Positions 36,046 to 49,700 of a DNA stretch of 64,000 nt are shown piece by piece; the stretch's first letter is position 1, and every line of letters begins with the position of its first letter. The DNA comes from Dipylidium caninum (lineage: Eukaryota; Platyhelminthes; Cestoda; Cyclophyllidea; Dipylidiidae). The position numbers and the translations under genes are program-made. Where the stretch lies: the NCBI GenBank assembly GCA_017562135.1, contig QEYB01000629.1:434001-498000 (forward strand). The letters are read 5' to 3'. The notes under the pieces were generated by a model, which saw only the letters and a program-made list of their open reading frames with translations, did not search any database and was not told where the DNA came from.

Positions 36046-39000
36046 GTGTCTGTCACCGGTGTTGACATCACCCCGAGCCCTTGGAAGAACTCGCCGTTCC
36101 TAACTTCCATTTGCCAATTGGCGAAGGATAACGACACACTTCGGTTAGGTTGACCGACGGATATCCAGGAGAAAGACGAACGAAGTCGCGGAAGCTGTCA
36201 TCAGCCACTTTGGTTACTCAGCGACTCACTTGACTAGGCTGTGATGTGCGAACGTGGAGGCCAAGTGAAGGATGTACTTGGCGGCTACGTGGCTTTTACC
36301 TCATTTTCGCTCAAATGATTTGACTGTTGGTAAAGTGCACCTGATGGTAAACGAGCGACAAGGGAAAGAAGACGGAACCACCTTGATTTAGAATGTCTGT
36401 GGGAATCCTTCACCAAACTCGCACTTCTAGAAGCAAATAAATGACGTGATTACGCGGAGGAAGGAGATTCTGCGGTGGTGTAGATTATTATTGCCTTCTC
36501 ACATCGAGGGTGTCGTTCCATCCACAGTTTCATTCAATCGCACTTTGCCGCTATCCAAAGCCAACTTGGGCCTCTCGACCCCTAGTCGTCTATCCCGAGA
36601 CCACCGGTGGCGAGAGGTCACCTCTTCTGCTATCCATTCGTCTAAGTCTTTTCGCCGTTTTCGTTACAGTCAATTCACTGATTCAAAATTTTTTTTCACC
36701 GCAAGTTCTCAAAACGCCTTTTTTGCCCCTCTGTGTACATGATTTCGCCTGCTTGGTGATGGCCGATGTGAGGCCAAAGGTCGCGGTATTGATCTTGCTC
36801 GTCAAATTTCGTTTAATAAGCGCGTATTCCGCATGAATTGGGGCTGCTCGACGATGGCGAGTGAACGCCACATGGTCACATTAAATGACTTGGCGAGGTG
36901 AGGTGAGTAACCCTCTGGGACGAAAAGGGAATCTTTCCACCCGAAAGGCAAGGTTTCCGTGCACCACTTAAGGGCGCTTCCACTGGACTTTATTAATACA
37001 AGGCATGGAAGTGAGGCTAACATGCAAAAGCTGATGATTTCTCCCATAAAAGTGTTGCATTGGCTCGTCACCGAACAGGTTACGTTTGAGGTGGGAACCA
37101 CATTATTTTCGACTAAGCCTCAAATGAAACCCAAATAAGGGAGGAAACAACTGCATCATGATACATCTATTGCGACTGCTTAGTGATTTATTTCGCAGTC
37201 CTCGTAGTTCAATTTCTTGGGACTTCACGGGCGCATGCAGACAGGCATTTAGATTTAGTGTTTGCGCGGTGAGCAACCAGTGAAAAGTCGTGCTGAAAGT
37301 GAAATGAGCCCGAGAGCACTCAACATCTATTGCTTGTACCATCTCTTACCCAAACCGGTCTGGCAAAACGCCAGTACGCCACTTGCAAGTCATCGTTTAA
37401 TCAGACTTGTGACAAGAAGCAGCAGAAAATGGAATCTCAGGGGTTTCTTCAGCTATTTTTTCTCCCTCAACCCTGGGAGAGGAGAGACATTTCCTCCTCT
37501 AGGACTACCGACTACTCGAAGGCCTGAATCTCTCATGCATCCCAACAAAAATTCACAGTAGTCGTCGATGATTTGTGAAGGCAGCGATCTCATAAGCTGC
37601 GCTTGAATTCACAAATTCAAAAGGCGATTTTGGTGCAGACTAATACGGCTCCTGGTGCGAGCGGTCTCGAACCGTGGTGGTCTCCTCTTGGGTTGGACAC
37701 GCTTCAGCCTAAGCCTCTACGCCGCTCATGGTGCTGAAGCCATGCTGAAACGGTTCAAGCGCTCTCATTTTCTGCCAGCCCTAAGCCGTGATCAACCGGT
37801 TGAACGCTGCGAGGCATGCTTAGAATCCGCCTCGTTGAGGACTAGAGGAAGTTACAGCGCCAAACTTACCGCTTTACTACTGCAAGTCAACATCGTACAA
37901 CCTTTCAAACGGTCTTTCGCTTGCTCAAGGTATCTGTTGAGTTCCGTCGTTGGCGCCACTTAGCTTTACGAGAATGGGAGGCGGTTAAGAGGACGCTCAT
38001 ATTTCTCAGCCTTCGTATGTAGGCGTTGTGAGAATCATCTCGAACAGCAGAATGCCTTTAAACACGGGAAAAAGCAGACCGGTTTCAAAAAACCTCATTC
38101 ATCGTAACCACATCTGATCTGTGTGTTATGAACACCGAGGGACTCGGAATAAATTTCACGAGGTGGGATGGTTGAGACTTCCTCTGTCTGCCCACGTACG
38201 AGTTATGCACCAAGCGATGTTTTCCTGCACCTGAGTCGCTCTCGCATTCTTCGGCCACATTCACCTCCCAACCGACTCGCAGAAAGGGTCATGTGAAGGG
38301 CATAAGGCAATCAGAACAAACGCTCTCTTCCGCTGCGCTGTTAATAATAAGCTTCAACTTTCGTAGTCACTTTTGATCCTCCCCGTGTGCAAAGGTGCGC
38401 TTGAGGCCACAATAGCGGGGTATGATTCGAATGGAATGAGACGATAGTCTTTAACCATGGAATTTGTGACGGACAGAACGTTCTTCTGGACAATGGGGCT
38501 AGATGAAACGGAGCATAAGCGAGATAACATCAGTGTGTCGAGCCACTGGTTGTCAATATGGCTCTGATGGGGGTGAGGGAAGCAATTATTCCCATGACAA
38601 AACAGAGAAGAATAGGCGCATTGTCTACAGCCCGCCAGGGAGACAGATTTTGGATGGAATCTCGCTCCCACCCTCAAAGCCACCCTCAACTGGGTCTTAA
38701 CGCCTGGCAACCCTCGGTCAGATGACGAAGCGCAAAAAACATGTAATTGGTTAATGCTTCGCCTTGACATTGCAGCGCAGCGACAACCGAGGTCCTCTAC
38801 TTGGGACAGTGTCACCAGTTCTAGTCCCTTCGCCCATAACATTGCCTGAGGCGACTTGCGGGAACCCATTTGGGCTTCTGTCAGAACTTCGGCAGCTGCC
38901 GTTTCGTGTCACTAGTTTGCTCGAGGCCCCATGCTTAGGCCAAAAGAGGAGGGAGGGAATACGGAAGATGTGTCTTAAGGAGTTACAATCACGGAAATAT

Positions 39001-40193
39001 TTCACCCTTTAAATGAATTTTCGGGATCGTGGATCGAAAACAATCTTAGATTGCAACGGGAGGCGCAAACAGGCTGGAACAAGAACGCAGGGCTGGAATC
39101 GGCTGTGCACACCTTTGGCCGACAGTTCTATGGGCAGGTTTGAAAATTCCGATGACGAGAAAGCAAGTAAGTTCCACGAAGTGAAGCAAACCAGCTTTAC
39201 AAAAGTGAGGCCTTCTGCCGTTTCCACAATTTCCAAAGGACAGAGTGGTGAGTGACGGACACCGTGTGGGAAGATATGTGGCAGGCCAGCAACCTCTTTC
39301 AAAGACGCTTCTTCCATAAGAATTCTTTAAATAGAAGAGGCCGCCTGAGAATCATCGCAAAGGCTGAGTGAAGGCAACTAGCGCGATGCCGAGGCATCTC
39401 ATTACAAACAAAAGGGAGGCTGTTAACCCCAACCTCTAAGGAGACTGGTTCCCTTTTGGCTTCGTTGTCTTGCCGGAGTCTTCAGTTTCCTAACTCTCTA
39501 ATATCCATAAACCTCCTACTGTCAAGTGACAGGCTACTTTTAATGCCGGTATTTTGCCTCTCCTTGATTGTTCATACGATCAGCATAATTTACTCAGAAG
39601 AAGTGACGCAAACACTTTGAAAGGCGAGAATTTTGCAGTTACTGGGGTAGAGGTGAATGTATCATGGGGTTCTGTGAAGATATTTCCCTCACTTCCGTAA
39701 AAACCGTTCTCCTTCGTCACCGAACTCCCAAAAAGTGGGAACCGGAAGTGTTCAAGTGTAGTTCAAACACTATGGCATGCTACACCACTTCTAACTTAGC
39801 ACAGCTAAGTCGTACGCATACTATGGCGCCCTTACCTCACACATTGTGAGGAAGAAAGTCCCTTTCCGCCAATGACATTCATCAAAGCATTGGGAAAATT
39901 GACGGTAGCACTAGCTTATGCGTTTCTCGGTGGAATCTCGTGGGGCTGGGAAAGATTGACATTAAGGCGCAGCCCTTTACTGAGGAAATAGGAGCCTGCC
40001 TTGAACAAGACATGAGACATTTAAAAGAACCTTTACACACTTCTCAAGTCTCACCAAATGCACATTTTATGTGGAGGGGATGAGAGGCACCAACTCCAAT
40101 GACTTGGCAGTCGAACAGACGGGATGATTTCTGCGGCGGGGTGAATGAGGGAGGGAGATGTCTCAACGAAAGAACAACAGGAGTGGGTTCTGA
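36046..40193. other. Intergenic stretch between the unidentified gene and the EVA-1-like gene
   Basis: Mostly featureless. The longest minus frame (38,354-38,869, 171 codons) has no recognised family. A minus frame at 36,802-37,101 contains LPFGWKDSL and, 23 residues after its first Trp, a second Trp, which loosely recalls WW-domain spacing. I do not call either a gene. Confidence 0.4.
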
Positions 40194-40748
40194 TCAGCGG
40201 TCATTAAACTGTCCTTCATGCCAGGCCCAGCCTCCACCTCCATTGCAGGATGTGTCCAATCTACGTAGCTGTGCCATTTGAGGAGGTACCAAGTCCATCA
40301 GCAAGCCGGTAGGAGGACGATTCTTGAAGCTATCTGGGGGTTCTATCAAACTTTCTAGAGAGGCAGAAGGACCTTCTTGCGGTTCTCCTCCCTCTTGAGC
40401 TACCAGTAGTTGATTAGTTGACTCTACAGAGATTCCGGGGCTCCCATCGTAGCCAATCCATAGGTGCTGCTGATGCTGCGGCTGCTGTGTGGTCTGTTCT
40501 TCCTTCTGCTGCCGAAGACTTCGAGGAGAGACGCAGGCAGTCCCCGAGGACGGGTAGAGTGGTTGAAAAGAGGAAGGGTGACTGCTAGCTTGACCGGAGA
40601 AACGATCGCTCTCCGTGGAGAGGCTGGAATTCACTGCAGGCGAACACATTCGTGGACCCCCCGAGAAAACCTCGGCCGGAGCACAAGAATGCGAGACCGT
40701 GAAGGGGAGGAGGTGATTGGCCGAGCGGTTCATCGTCGTGGTGCTGCT
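40194..40748 (-). CDS. eva-1: EVA-1-like exon 8: C-terminal cytoplasmic tail
   Basis: Acceptor cagtcaccag gives a phase-0 join and 184 codons to a stop at 40,194: Ser/Pro-rich, then QQPQHQQHLWIGYDG, SLESLIEPPDSFKNRPPTG and WHEGQFNDR. The composition is tail-like with possible short linear motifs and no domain. Two nearby acceptors (40,770 and 40,755) would instead yield a tail of about 60 residues ending at 40,585, so alternative C-termini are conceivable. Confidence 0.7.
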   Translation of the reverse strand, partial: SSTTTMNRSANHLLPFTVSHSCAPAEVFSGGPRMCSPAVNSSLSTESDRFSGQASSHPSSFQPLYPSSGTACVSPRSLRQQKEEQTTQQPQHQQHLWIGYDGSPGISVESTNQLLVAQEGGEPQEGPSASLESLIEPPDSFKNRPPTGLLMDLVPPQMAQLRRLDTSCNGGGGWAWHEGQFNDR

Positions 40749-43700
40749 CTGGTGACTGTATACAAGGCCGCTGTTGTGCGAATTGGAAATCTACGCAAAA
40801 GTAAAGAATTATCCGATCACATTTTTTACTTTATTTATTAAGAGAGGCTAAATAACATCTGTGAGGACTTTTACTTATTTGTTCGTATAACTAACGGAAA
40901 AGCCAACCACGTTCATTCTAGTGGTCACGTCTCATTGTAACTGACTTTGTAACTGACTTCTACACGAGGATGTTCCCCCTGCTGAAAAAAGGCTCCTTTT
41001 CTACTCAATACCCTACTGGTGTGAAGTCAGACGCGGACTTGGCGATTGTGCCCAGCTAGATGGGCCGTTTCTAGTGCATGTAGTAAGTATAATTCTTCAT
41101 TTATGTACTCTTGGATTTGGTCTGAGAATACCGATGGGTATTTAGAGGGTCGGAGAGTGCGAGGACTATTTTTTTCTGTGACCATGACAAATTTTCGTGT
41201 CCAAGACTTGGACGAATTGTATCGGCCTTTCTGGCGGTCATTACGAGTAGTTATGATCCACTTGCGTGCAGTGAGTTTACCAATTAGTGAGAGGAAGGGA
41301 AGAAATGCGCTTGCCAGACGTTACATAACCCCGTCCACCCTTCGCCTCCTCGCGAAAAGGAGCAACTGGGGGGGAGGCTCCATCTCTGAAATATTTATAT
41401 TTGGGACAATTTCGTAATGAAGAGGAGCGTGAATCACACACTGTTTCATTAATAATTTAGCTGTTTTAGCTTCATCCCTCCGTGTGGGATTTCACAGCAC
41501 ATATTTTCATTCCCAGTAACTCTTATAAGAAATTTACCCTCCGTTTACTTGCCTTAATCTTAGAATGCGATGGATGCTTGAAAGAAAGTTCTCAAAACAA
41601 CGTTTTTGCCTCACCACTGAACGTCTCTCCTCTGTACCACCTTCCAGCCAGACAAACAGGGCGCAAGTGCCCCTTGAATTGTGTATTTCAGTGGCAGTAA
41701 CAACTGTTCCATTTACCTCACACCGTCCTATTCATTTTTCTCTTGTTCCATCTCCAGTACAAAAGAAAGCATCTTCTGACGCGATTCACCCAGTGCCCAG
41801 TTCATCCATCCCCTCTGCTCATCAATGCGCCAAAAATGGAGAAAGGGAGGTTAACTTAAAACTCTTATACCTTCCAAGAATACGCGCTGATATCTATCGC
41901 ATTCTGAGTCAGGAGGGAAGTCTTATTTTTCATGCAAAAAACACACACTATATGGTAAACAGGAAAGGAAAGTGGTTAGCGAACTCGGCTTTGACAAACT
42001 CTGTCCAAGGCCCAAAAATAAGAGGCCACCCGAAAGGATAAAAGTTGTTTACTGTCTGTCTGCCACCTCTAAAGTGAAAATAAAGTTGATTAACCACAAA
42101 CAGGAGAGTTATGCTCCGCCTCTATTCATTAAGTGGCCACTCAATCAACTTTCGCACCATCAAACCCTTCAAGTTGGTGTTCATTTGTTCCTTTAAAAAT
42201 GGGTCGTGGGCGATCTTTGTACCAAAATTAATCGCATTGAGATTTTTAGGGGGCGCTTACTGATATTTTTCTACCTATCCCAAACCGTTTGCCACATAAT
42301 TCGCAAGTTCACCTGAGATTTTCTTTTGAACTTATGCAAAGTACCTAACGTTAGCCCCACTGCAGGAGCCTAACGGAGACCAGACTTTTTATCGGTCAGG
42401 TGGACAAGTGGATCTTCACGGTGTCCTATCTTACCACACTCACAGGCAGCTGCACATAGCCATGCGATCCAGAATCCCTTCCCAAAGGAGGGAATGCAAC
42501 TCCGGGCACCTCCTCGTCGAAATAGTTCCCACTAGGAGGCACCGATTGCAGACCAGCAGGCCAACAGGTCTCCGTGGCGAACATGGCATGTGGCAAGTAA
42601 GTAGTGGCAAGTCCAGCGCTGACGCCATTGTCGCTGCCCTGTTGGTAGCCGTAGCCATTCATGATGCCTGTTTGCTGAGCCAACGGGGAGGGCGCCTGGC
42701 GTTTGTGTGGGTGTTGTTGGGTCTTTTCAGCTTCCGAAAATGTTGTTTCTGTGTTGGCCTGGTCGGAAAGCGCCTTTCGACGCGCATATGCGGCCCTCTG
42801 GCGACGTGTACGGAAACCGAGGGCGATGAGAAGGAGAATAAGGAGGACGAGAACCACTAGGCCAACTAGAACACCCATCACCATGGGGAACATGGAGATG
42901 TTGTTGGGTAGGAGTTTGATGGGTTCTGGGCCATCTGCAGTGAGGGAAATTGTGATCAAAGTGTCTACTGGGGTAAGTCAAGTAGCATAGTTAGTTTACC
43001 TGTGGGAGTCACCGGCCTGGGATGCAGAGTTGCCTCCATGAATGTTGGGTAAGCGGCCCGTTCGAATACGCCGGAATCTTTTTGTTCTTGCGGGTATGTC
43101 GAAACGACGGACACACGAGTCGGGTGCACTGGGTTTTGTTCTCGACGATTCTTTTTCTGATAGGCTGCTTGAGGAAAACAGAAGTGACAATGATTCCACC
43201 GTGTCGGAATAAAATCCAACTTCAAGCAGATTCGAATAACATCTCCGCAAGTAGACACTTAACTTTCTTCAAAATGTAGCAAGCTGCGGTAAATCAAAGC
43301 TAAGGCTGGCATACTCTCCGTTGTAGAAAATGGATTTGGAACAATGGATGGAAATTGGGAATGTGTGACTTTTCCTTTTTTGCCCATTGAGGTTACGAAT
43401 TTGTCGATCGCCTCACGTGCTCACAGCAACACTAGTCTTGGGATTAGCACAGTAGGAAGGAAGCGAGTAGAGATGCAAATGGGTTTCGTAACAAATTTCA
43501 GTAGCTTGTCACAGCCGAAAGAACGCAAATAACCTAACAACCAATTAACTCCGCAACCCCAATCGCTACTATTGAAATCTGTAAATAAAGGTAATTTGGA
43601 TATTCTGGAGAGGCACGCCATGAATTTCATCCAGACCGCTCGGACTTGCTGGATGCCGTCACCGCAGGCGTTAACTGCCTTAAACAGTGAATCTGATATT

Positions 43701-46700
43701 TGTCATTCGTGAAACTCCCACCGTCAGCCCCGCAGACGGCGATCGAGGTGGATGGCACGCGGAATTTCGCCCAAAATCCCTCCACCAATAGTGTGCACAA
43801 TTAATCAGCCTTGATAAGTAGCGAGTGGGCACTCCACTCAAATGATTTGAGCCCCGCACTTGGCTCAAAGCCCGCTGGTTGTAAATTATCGCACTTTTAC
43901 GCTCATTTGTCATTCACAACTCCCGAATTTTGTTCGGTTTGCGGAACAGCCTTGTCAAGGTAAATGTCAACATACGCTGAACCTGTACCACTCGTGCAGC
44001 ACACCATCTAACAAGAGTGACTGGGGTAAGCGGCCTGCAGGTGTCAAAGAATTTAACCAATTCCTCTTTGATGTGGTTCTCTCCCCAGTTTTAGGGCGAC
44101 ATCATTGAAACTGCATGACGTCCACACACCATTTTAACCGATGCTATGTCAAATTCGTTAGTTCATCCCCCTTCTTTTTAAATTCTACCCTCTCAAAAAT
44201 TATTTAGAGGTGCGAGTCTGAAAGTAAGGTCCCATTTTATGTCTCTTACAATTTGTTATCTCCACTCTTCACTTTGTCGACTAGAATGATCTCATTTTGT
44301 GGCGCATCTCTAGAACTTTTGGTGGTCCGACATAAGGATGAAAGAAAAAATTACTTTTTATGAATCATATTCGAGTGGTTGATCACCACTTAAAGCAATT
44401 TTTCTTACGTTGCCTCGGTTTCGACTGGCGCGGCAAATGTTTCCCCACTAATCGTCGTTCTTCCTCGAGCACGTCAGGAGGCACTAAAGGGAGGGAAGAC
44501 AATGTGTTACTTCGAATTGTTGTCATACAACTAAGTCTGACTTGAAGTGACCAAGGAGCCTTTCTATGGCGCGTAAGAGACCCAGCATCCCCTCCCCAAA
44601 TCACGTCGTTTGTAGGTGAAGGAGCTAGCGTTCACATTGCCTGTGCAAGAGTGACTCGCCTCAGAGGTCCAAATCGTACATATTCGAAGACACCGAATAG
44701 TCGGTCTTCGTGCCAGTGTCCGATGCGGCTTCTTGGCCGAATCGGAGATTGCGCATGAATTGGGTGAGAGGGACAAAGAAGAGAGGCAAGCAGTTGGAAA
44801 CAATAGTTTTAGAAAAAGAGGACTTAATTCGTGCCCTCCTCGTGTAAAGCAGCCCCCCTTGCGCGAATGACTTTGCGCATTCTTTCGGACTACGCCGAGA
44901 AGAATTCGTTCCCACTTGACTAGACACCTAGTTAAATTATTACTTAGTGTTTTGGGAGAGCTACGAATTTTTTTCAAATGTAACACTTTGACCGAATGGC
45001 GTTAGCAGAAGGCACTACCACGTCCAAACAGACTATGTTAGTCGATAGTCCTGCCTGGCGGTATACCCTGAAATCGGCAGAGTGGGGATGTGATTGGCAC
45101 GATGGTGACACACGTCACCAGGTCAACTTGACACATTATAATCGCAGTCGCTTCGTCGTCGTTGGCTGAGCCATGGACACGTGCCAGGTCGCCCCGACAG
45201 TGTCGCAGAAAATACTGCGTCTAGGTGGCCATGCAGCGAGTTTTGACCTAGAAATGACGTCTCCCCACTGACACCGACATTTTGTGTGCGTATAGGGCGA
45301 ATGCGCAGGAAGTGTGTCGAGGCGAGACTAACGAGTCATTAAGGCGATAGTGTTACCCGCCAAGTTTACCCAGCAGGCTCCGGTTCATCAAATTGAAGAT
45401 ATTCACGGCAGTCTCGACATGGAGTATTAGCAATCACAAGGTTATATTGCATTATCTTTCACTCCTACTGAGTAAAAGTGTGACCACACTGGGTGCGGTG
45501 CTTCGGAAATACACAATACCTACTGACGATGTGACCGATCGCCTCCTCCCTCCGAAAAGTTTTAAATGAAAATGTCTACGAACGAAAAACATCATCTCTC
45601 TACTTTGCACTTCGAGTCCTAAACAACCTGCTGGTCACGCACGATTTAGTACAACCTATTGTTATCAGAGAATACGTCAACAGTAAAAATCAACATCTGA
45701 AATAAACTTCAGAGCAAACCAGATAAACCTTCGAAGAAGCACGCCTTTGCATCCATGTTATGCCAACGACGGCTATAGTCTACAGCAAGACTAGCAAAAT
45801 CGCTGAAGCCCTGGACCCCCGGAGTTACCATGCCTTTCTAACAGGCCTTATGCCTATGGCGCGGAAAAAGATCCGATTTGCAACTGAATCCACTTTAAAA
45901 GGTGACAGGCAAAACGACAGTACAGACACCCAACAGGTACGGCAGTTAATGCGTATTTAATGACACTTCTGATCAGGTTACAGGATACGGTACAGCCCAT
46001 TACGTAGTTGGTTGGGCAAGGATGCACTGGGGTCACAGTTACTCCGACCCATTGTGGCAAATGGAATCATCGTGGAAGGCATCACGTCCCGAAGGGGTTG
46101 TGTCGAAAGACTGGTAATTTGAACAAATTGAAAGCAACGATATCTGTGCCCTACCGTTGCTCGTCGGGAGTTGACCGGTGGCCTGTTCCGACCATAAGAG
46201 CAGTCCCACTTTAAGGATGTACCGATGTTTAAGCGAATACCTTCACGCCAAATTTTATTCTCATTCGTAATTACAATGAATAGGCTATTCGACTCGCAAT
46301 AAACTCACATTGTTCCACTCATGGACGCTCATGGAGGTTTATTAATTTTATCATGAATTCGGCCGTTGCGGCCTCCTCTAACCACATCCACCGCGACCAC
46401 CCCCTGGAACCGCGAGTGCCTGGTCTTCCCGGCGGTAAAAGCGAGAACGACGATGCTCATCGTGACAGGAACCGGTATACAGTAGAAAAGAAATTCCTAA
46501 AGTGGTTTGAACGAATTGCGGTCAAAGTGGCTGATCAAAAGCGGAAGCAAGTTGTATTATGTCCTTGTCAGCCAACTTCCATTAAAAGCATCTTCGACCC
46601 CTCTGACGTGTGCATAATACTCGAAATTTTGAGCCAAACTGTGTTCGAGTCTGGTTTACGAGGAATCCTGTCTGCAACATTCTCACATTTTGGAGTTTAC

Positions 46701-49700
46701 TCTCAGGTATGGCAAAGTAATACCAAGTTTGTTAGGAATGGCGAGGTGGACACAAAATATATTTCGTGTCATAAAAAATACAAGACGTCCACCAACATCT
46801 CCAAAATTGGTCTCCTGGAGGAGGCTTCCGAACATCTGCTATCGGTTATGGCCAACCCAGAGTGCCGCAGAGCAGCCCCACCCTCACGGAAATCCACCGT
46901 CATAAAGGCAAGTTGCCTCGATCGGATAAGCTGCCTACGTTGGCACGTGTTGGTACTCCGACGCTTTATGCCGATTCGTTGCCATCAAACATGAGTGCCT
47001 TTGGCGGGTTAATTATATGTGCCGGCGTTTCCCAGGCGCACAAGAGCTGGGAGACCTGTTATGGAACGACGATATATTTTAAAATAGAATAGCGAGAGTC
47101 CCGTTTTCATTCCACTCTGTGACGCGCCATGCAGCCCATTAGTCAGGATTGCCGAGGGAATAGAATTTTGAATTAATTTTCCCATTTTGATGCGGATCCG
47201 TCCCCCCAATATTTTGTTCCACAACCAGACCAAAGCTTCCATTAATCCGATGCTTTTTAACCATGCGGTTGGACAATCTAACTTCACTAGGAAGAAGATC
47301 AAGCTAACATTCATAAATCTCACTTTGAAACGTTCCCAGGACCGAAACTCTTCGAAATCAATCGCAGGTGGCACTGAAGTTGGCCCGTAGGATCTAAATT
47401 CACTTGATCATCTGTACCGCTGGTCATTTGTAGTGGTTTCGTAAGAGGAAAAGGTGGAGTTCTATTTCGGGAACCTCATAAGAACTGGGCTAACGGCTCG
47501 CGGATGTAAGGAGATTTGTGCGGAGTGGGGAAGCAGGGAATACGGGAACTCCACTTCTGACCTATTCACGATTTTCTCTAGCCGATCGTAGTGAGAACCG
47601 TTTAGAATTGAAACAAGAATATTCCACCTCTCAAACCGGCAGTAATAAAACGCTCTTCAAATCTAAACCCTTAGTTCCTTTTGTTTCCTCAAGATGGTGG
47701 GAAGTAAGCGGCCAGAGCTGAGCAAAATTTTGACTGAAGTTCAGAAGAAAATAGAGTCATGTTCGTCATGCGAGGATGTGGGGGGTGCCAGAGGAAGATG
47801 AAGATAAGACGAGGCGATGAAGTAGCACCTCCACCACCGAGGACCGCATTTATTCCCCCAAGTACTCTTAAGGCGGACTGTCTCCGATATTTTGGCGGAG
47901 CTCCGACAAGTCATTTAATGCACTTATCCCTCCAAGGAAGAGGGTTCTCAGAGAGCAGAGGTTAATCTCAGACGTAGTTGACGTTACAGTCGGAAACACC
48001 TACGGGTGTCTGATGGGATAACTTACGATGGACATGGCGACTTTCGTGGTGACTTCCCATATCATTCCACGCCACCAGTCGTTCATCCCTGCAAGCGCCG
48101 AGGAGAGTGGAGGGCCACAAGGGGAAAAACGATGGTCTTAAGGCCTCTGTTTAATGTACTTTGGCAAGTGACATGCTGTATGGGAAAGGGGAATGGAGGT
48201 ATCCAGGGGAGCCTCAGATTTGAGGTAGAATATCGAAGATGCATTAATGAAGGCGGTGGCTCCGATGTAACTAGGGTCGTCTGGCTATTAAACATCAGAC
48301 CAGATTAAACATAGTTATTGGCAAGAAATGAAGATGTAGGCGTGGGCCAAAACCATCTTTTACTGTCGCACTTCTCCGAGGCGAAAAGTGGCAGAAGGTG
48401 AGGGTGAGAAAAAGAGGACTCACCACAGGCGTAGATGAGCCGCAGATGCCGACGAGCGCAGAGTGACGGGTAGCCCGGCGGCAGCATGGCAACGTCGGGC
48501 ATGACGGAACAGGTTCCTTCCCTGCCGCACATCTCCACTAGGCCCGCCGTCACCTCCAATCGACGGGGACACACACCCACCGAGCTTGGCGGTTCTGGAT
48601 GCATTTAAGGGAAATGAACCCTGATGACCAGCGTACGGGGTTAATCGCCGCACTCTGCTCCCTCCACCCGTCCCCACCCCTCTCCCTCTCCCTGTCCATG
48701 TTCCTGTTCCTGTTCCTCCGCCCCACTGCATTATTTTCGCGAAGCTAATGATACCCACTGCCATGTGGTTGGGTCATTATTCCACCCTATAATCTTAGTC
48801 TCTCATAACAAACGCTGGAGGCAGGAGGGCTCGGTGGACTGCGAAAAGCTCCTATTAATTAAACAAGACATCCAGCCTATACCCCCTGGAGTTGTGGCAT
48901 GGCTTTTAAATGAGTCCACTTCCTCAGCAAATCGTGGTCAAAAAGGAGTCATTTCTTCTCAGTGTCCCAGGGTGTTAACTTCGTATGCCATACATCGACT
49001 GTGAGTTGATAAAATGAGGATGTCGTCAAAGGAGCAGGAACGTAGGATGCTGGGAAGTAGGACCTAATTCTTCCTCCTGGACGCCATCTCTGAGATTGTT
49101 GTAGATAAGTAAGAGATTTGAAATGCTAAACCAGAAAGCAAGTATAAAATCGAAAGAAATTTGGGTATCTCCTAAGGGAAGGGAACAGAGAAGAGAATTT
49201 CAGGTGGATCCTTGCCTCGACTGGAGGCACTCAAATCAGCTTAGCAAATGTCGGAACATTGACCTGCGTCGTAAAAGGGTTTTAAAGAACTTTTCCACCG
49301 GCTTAAAATACATTAAACGTTTTTAAGCCGCGGTCATGCCCCGTTTTCTCTAATGATGAAATCCTCTTAGCAGCGTGTATTCCTCATTCACGAGAAAGAA
49401 AAACACATCTCCTGTTCAGGTAACGTGTGTGCCAACTTTCGTAACACCGTAAAGACTGTTCAAGAAAAAAAAGGGAATGCTGGGACTGCCTGAGAAACAT
49501 CTTCCGGCGCTGGTCCCCATCCCACCGTCCCCACCTACTCATTTGCGGCGCAAACCGAGTTGAGGGAAAAGCCCGGGACTAGGAAAGTCCGTCTCATACG
49601 CCAATCGCAGAGACACTGCGGCATGTCTCTTTCGCCTGAAATGAAGTCTACCGCTCGTGGAGCAGGGTTTGTCTGGCACCGGCCCGGAGTGTGTGAAACA

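Noticed and set aside
36802..37101. WW-like domain on the minus strand
   Set aside because: Two tryptophans at roughly the right spacing, but the aromatic pair and closing proline are not in place.
38354..38869. 171-codon minus-strand open frame
   Set aside because: A frame of this length is expected about once by chance in 64 kb at this base composition; no domain or splice context.
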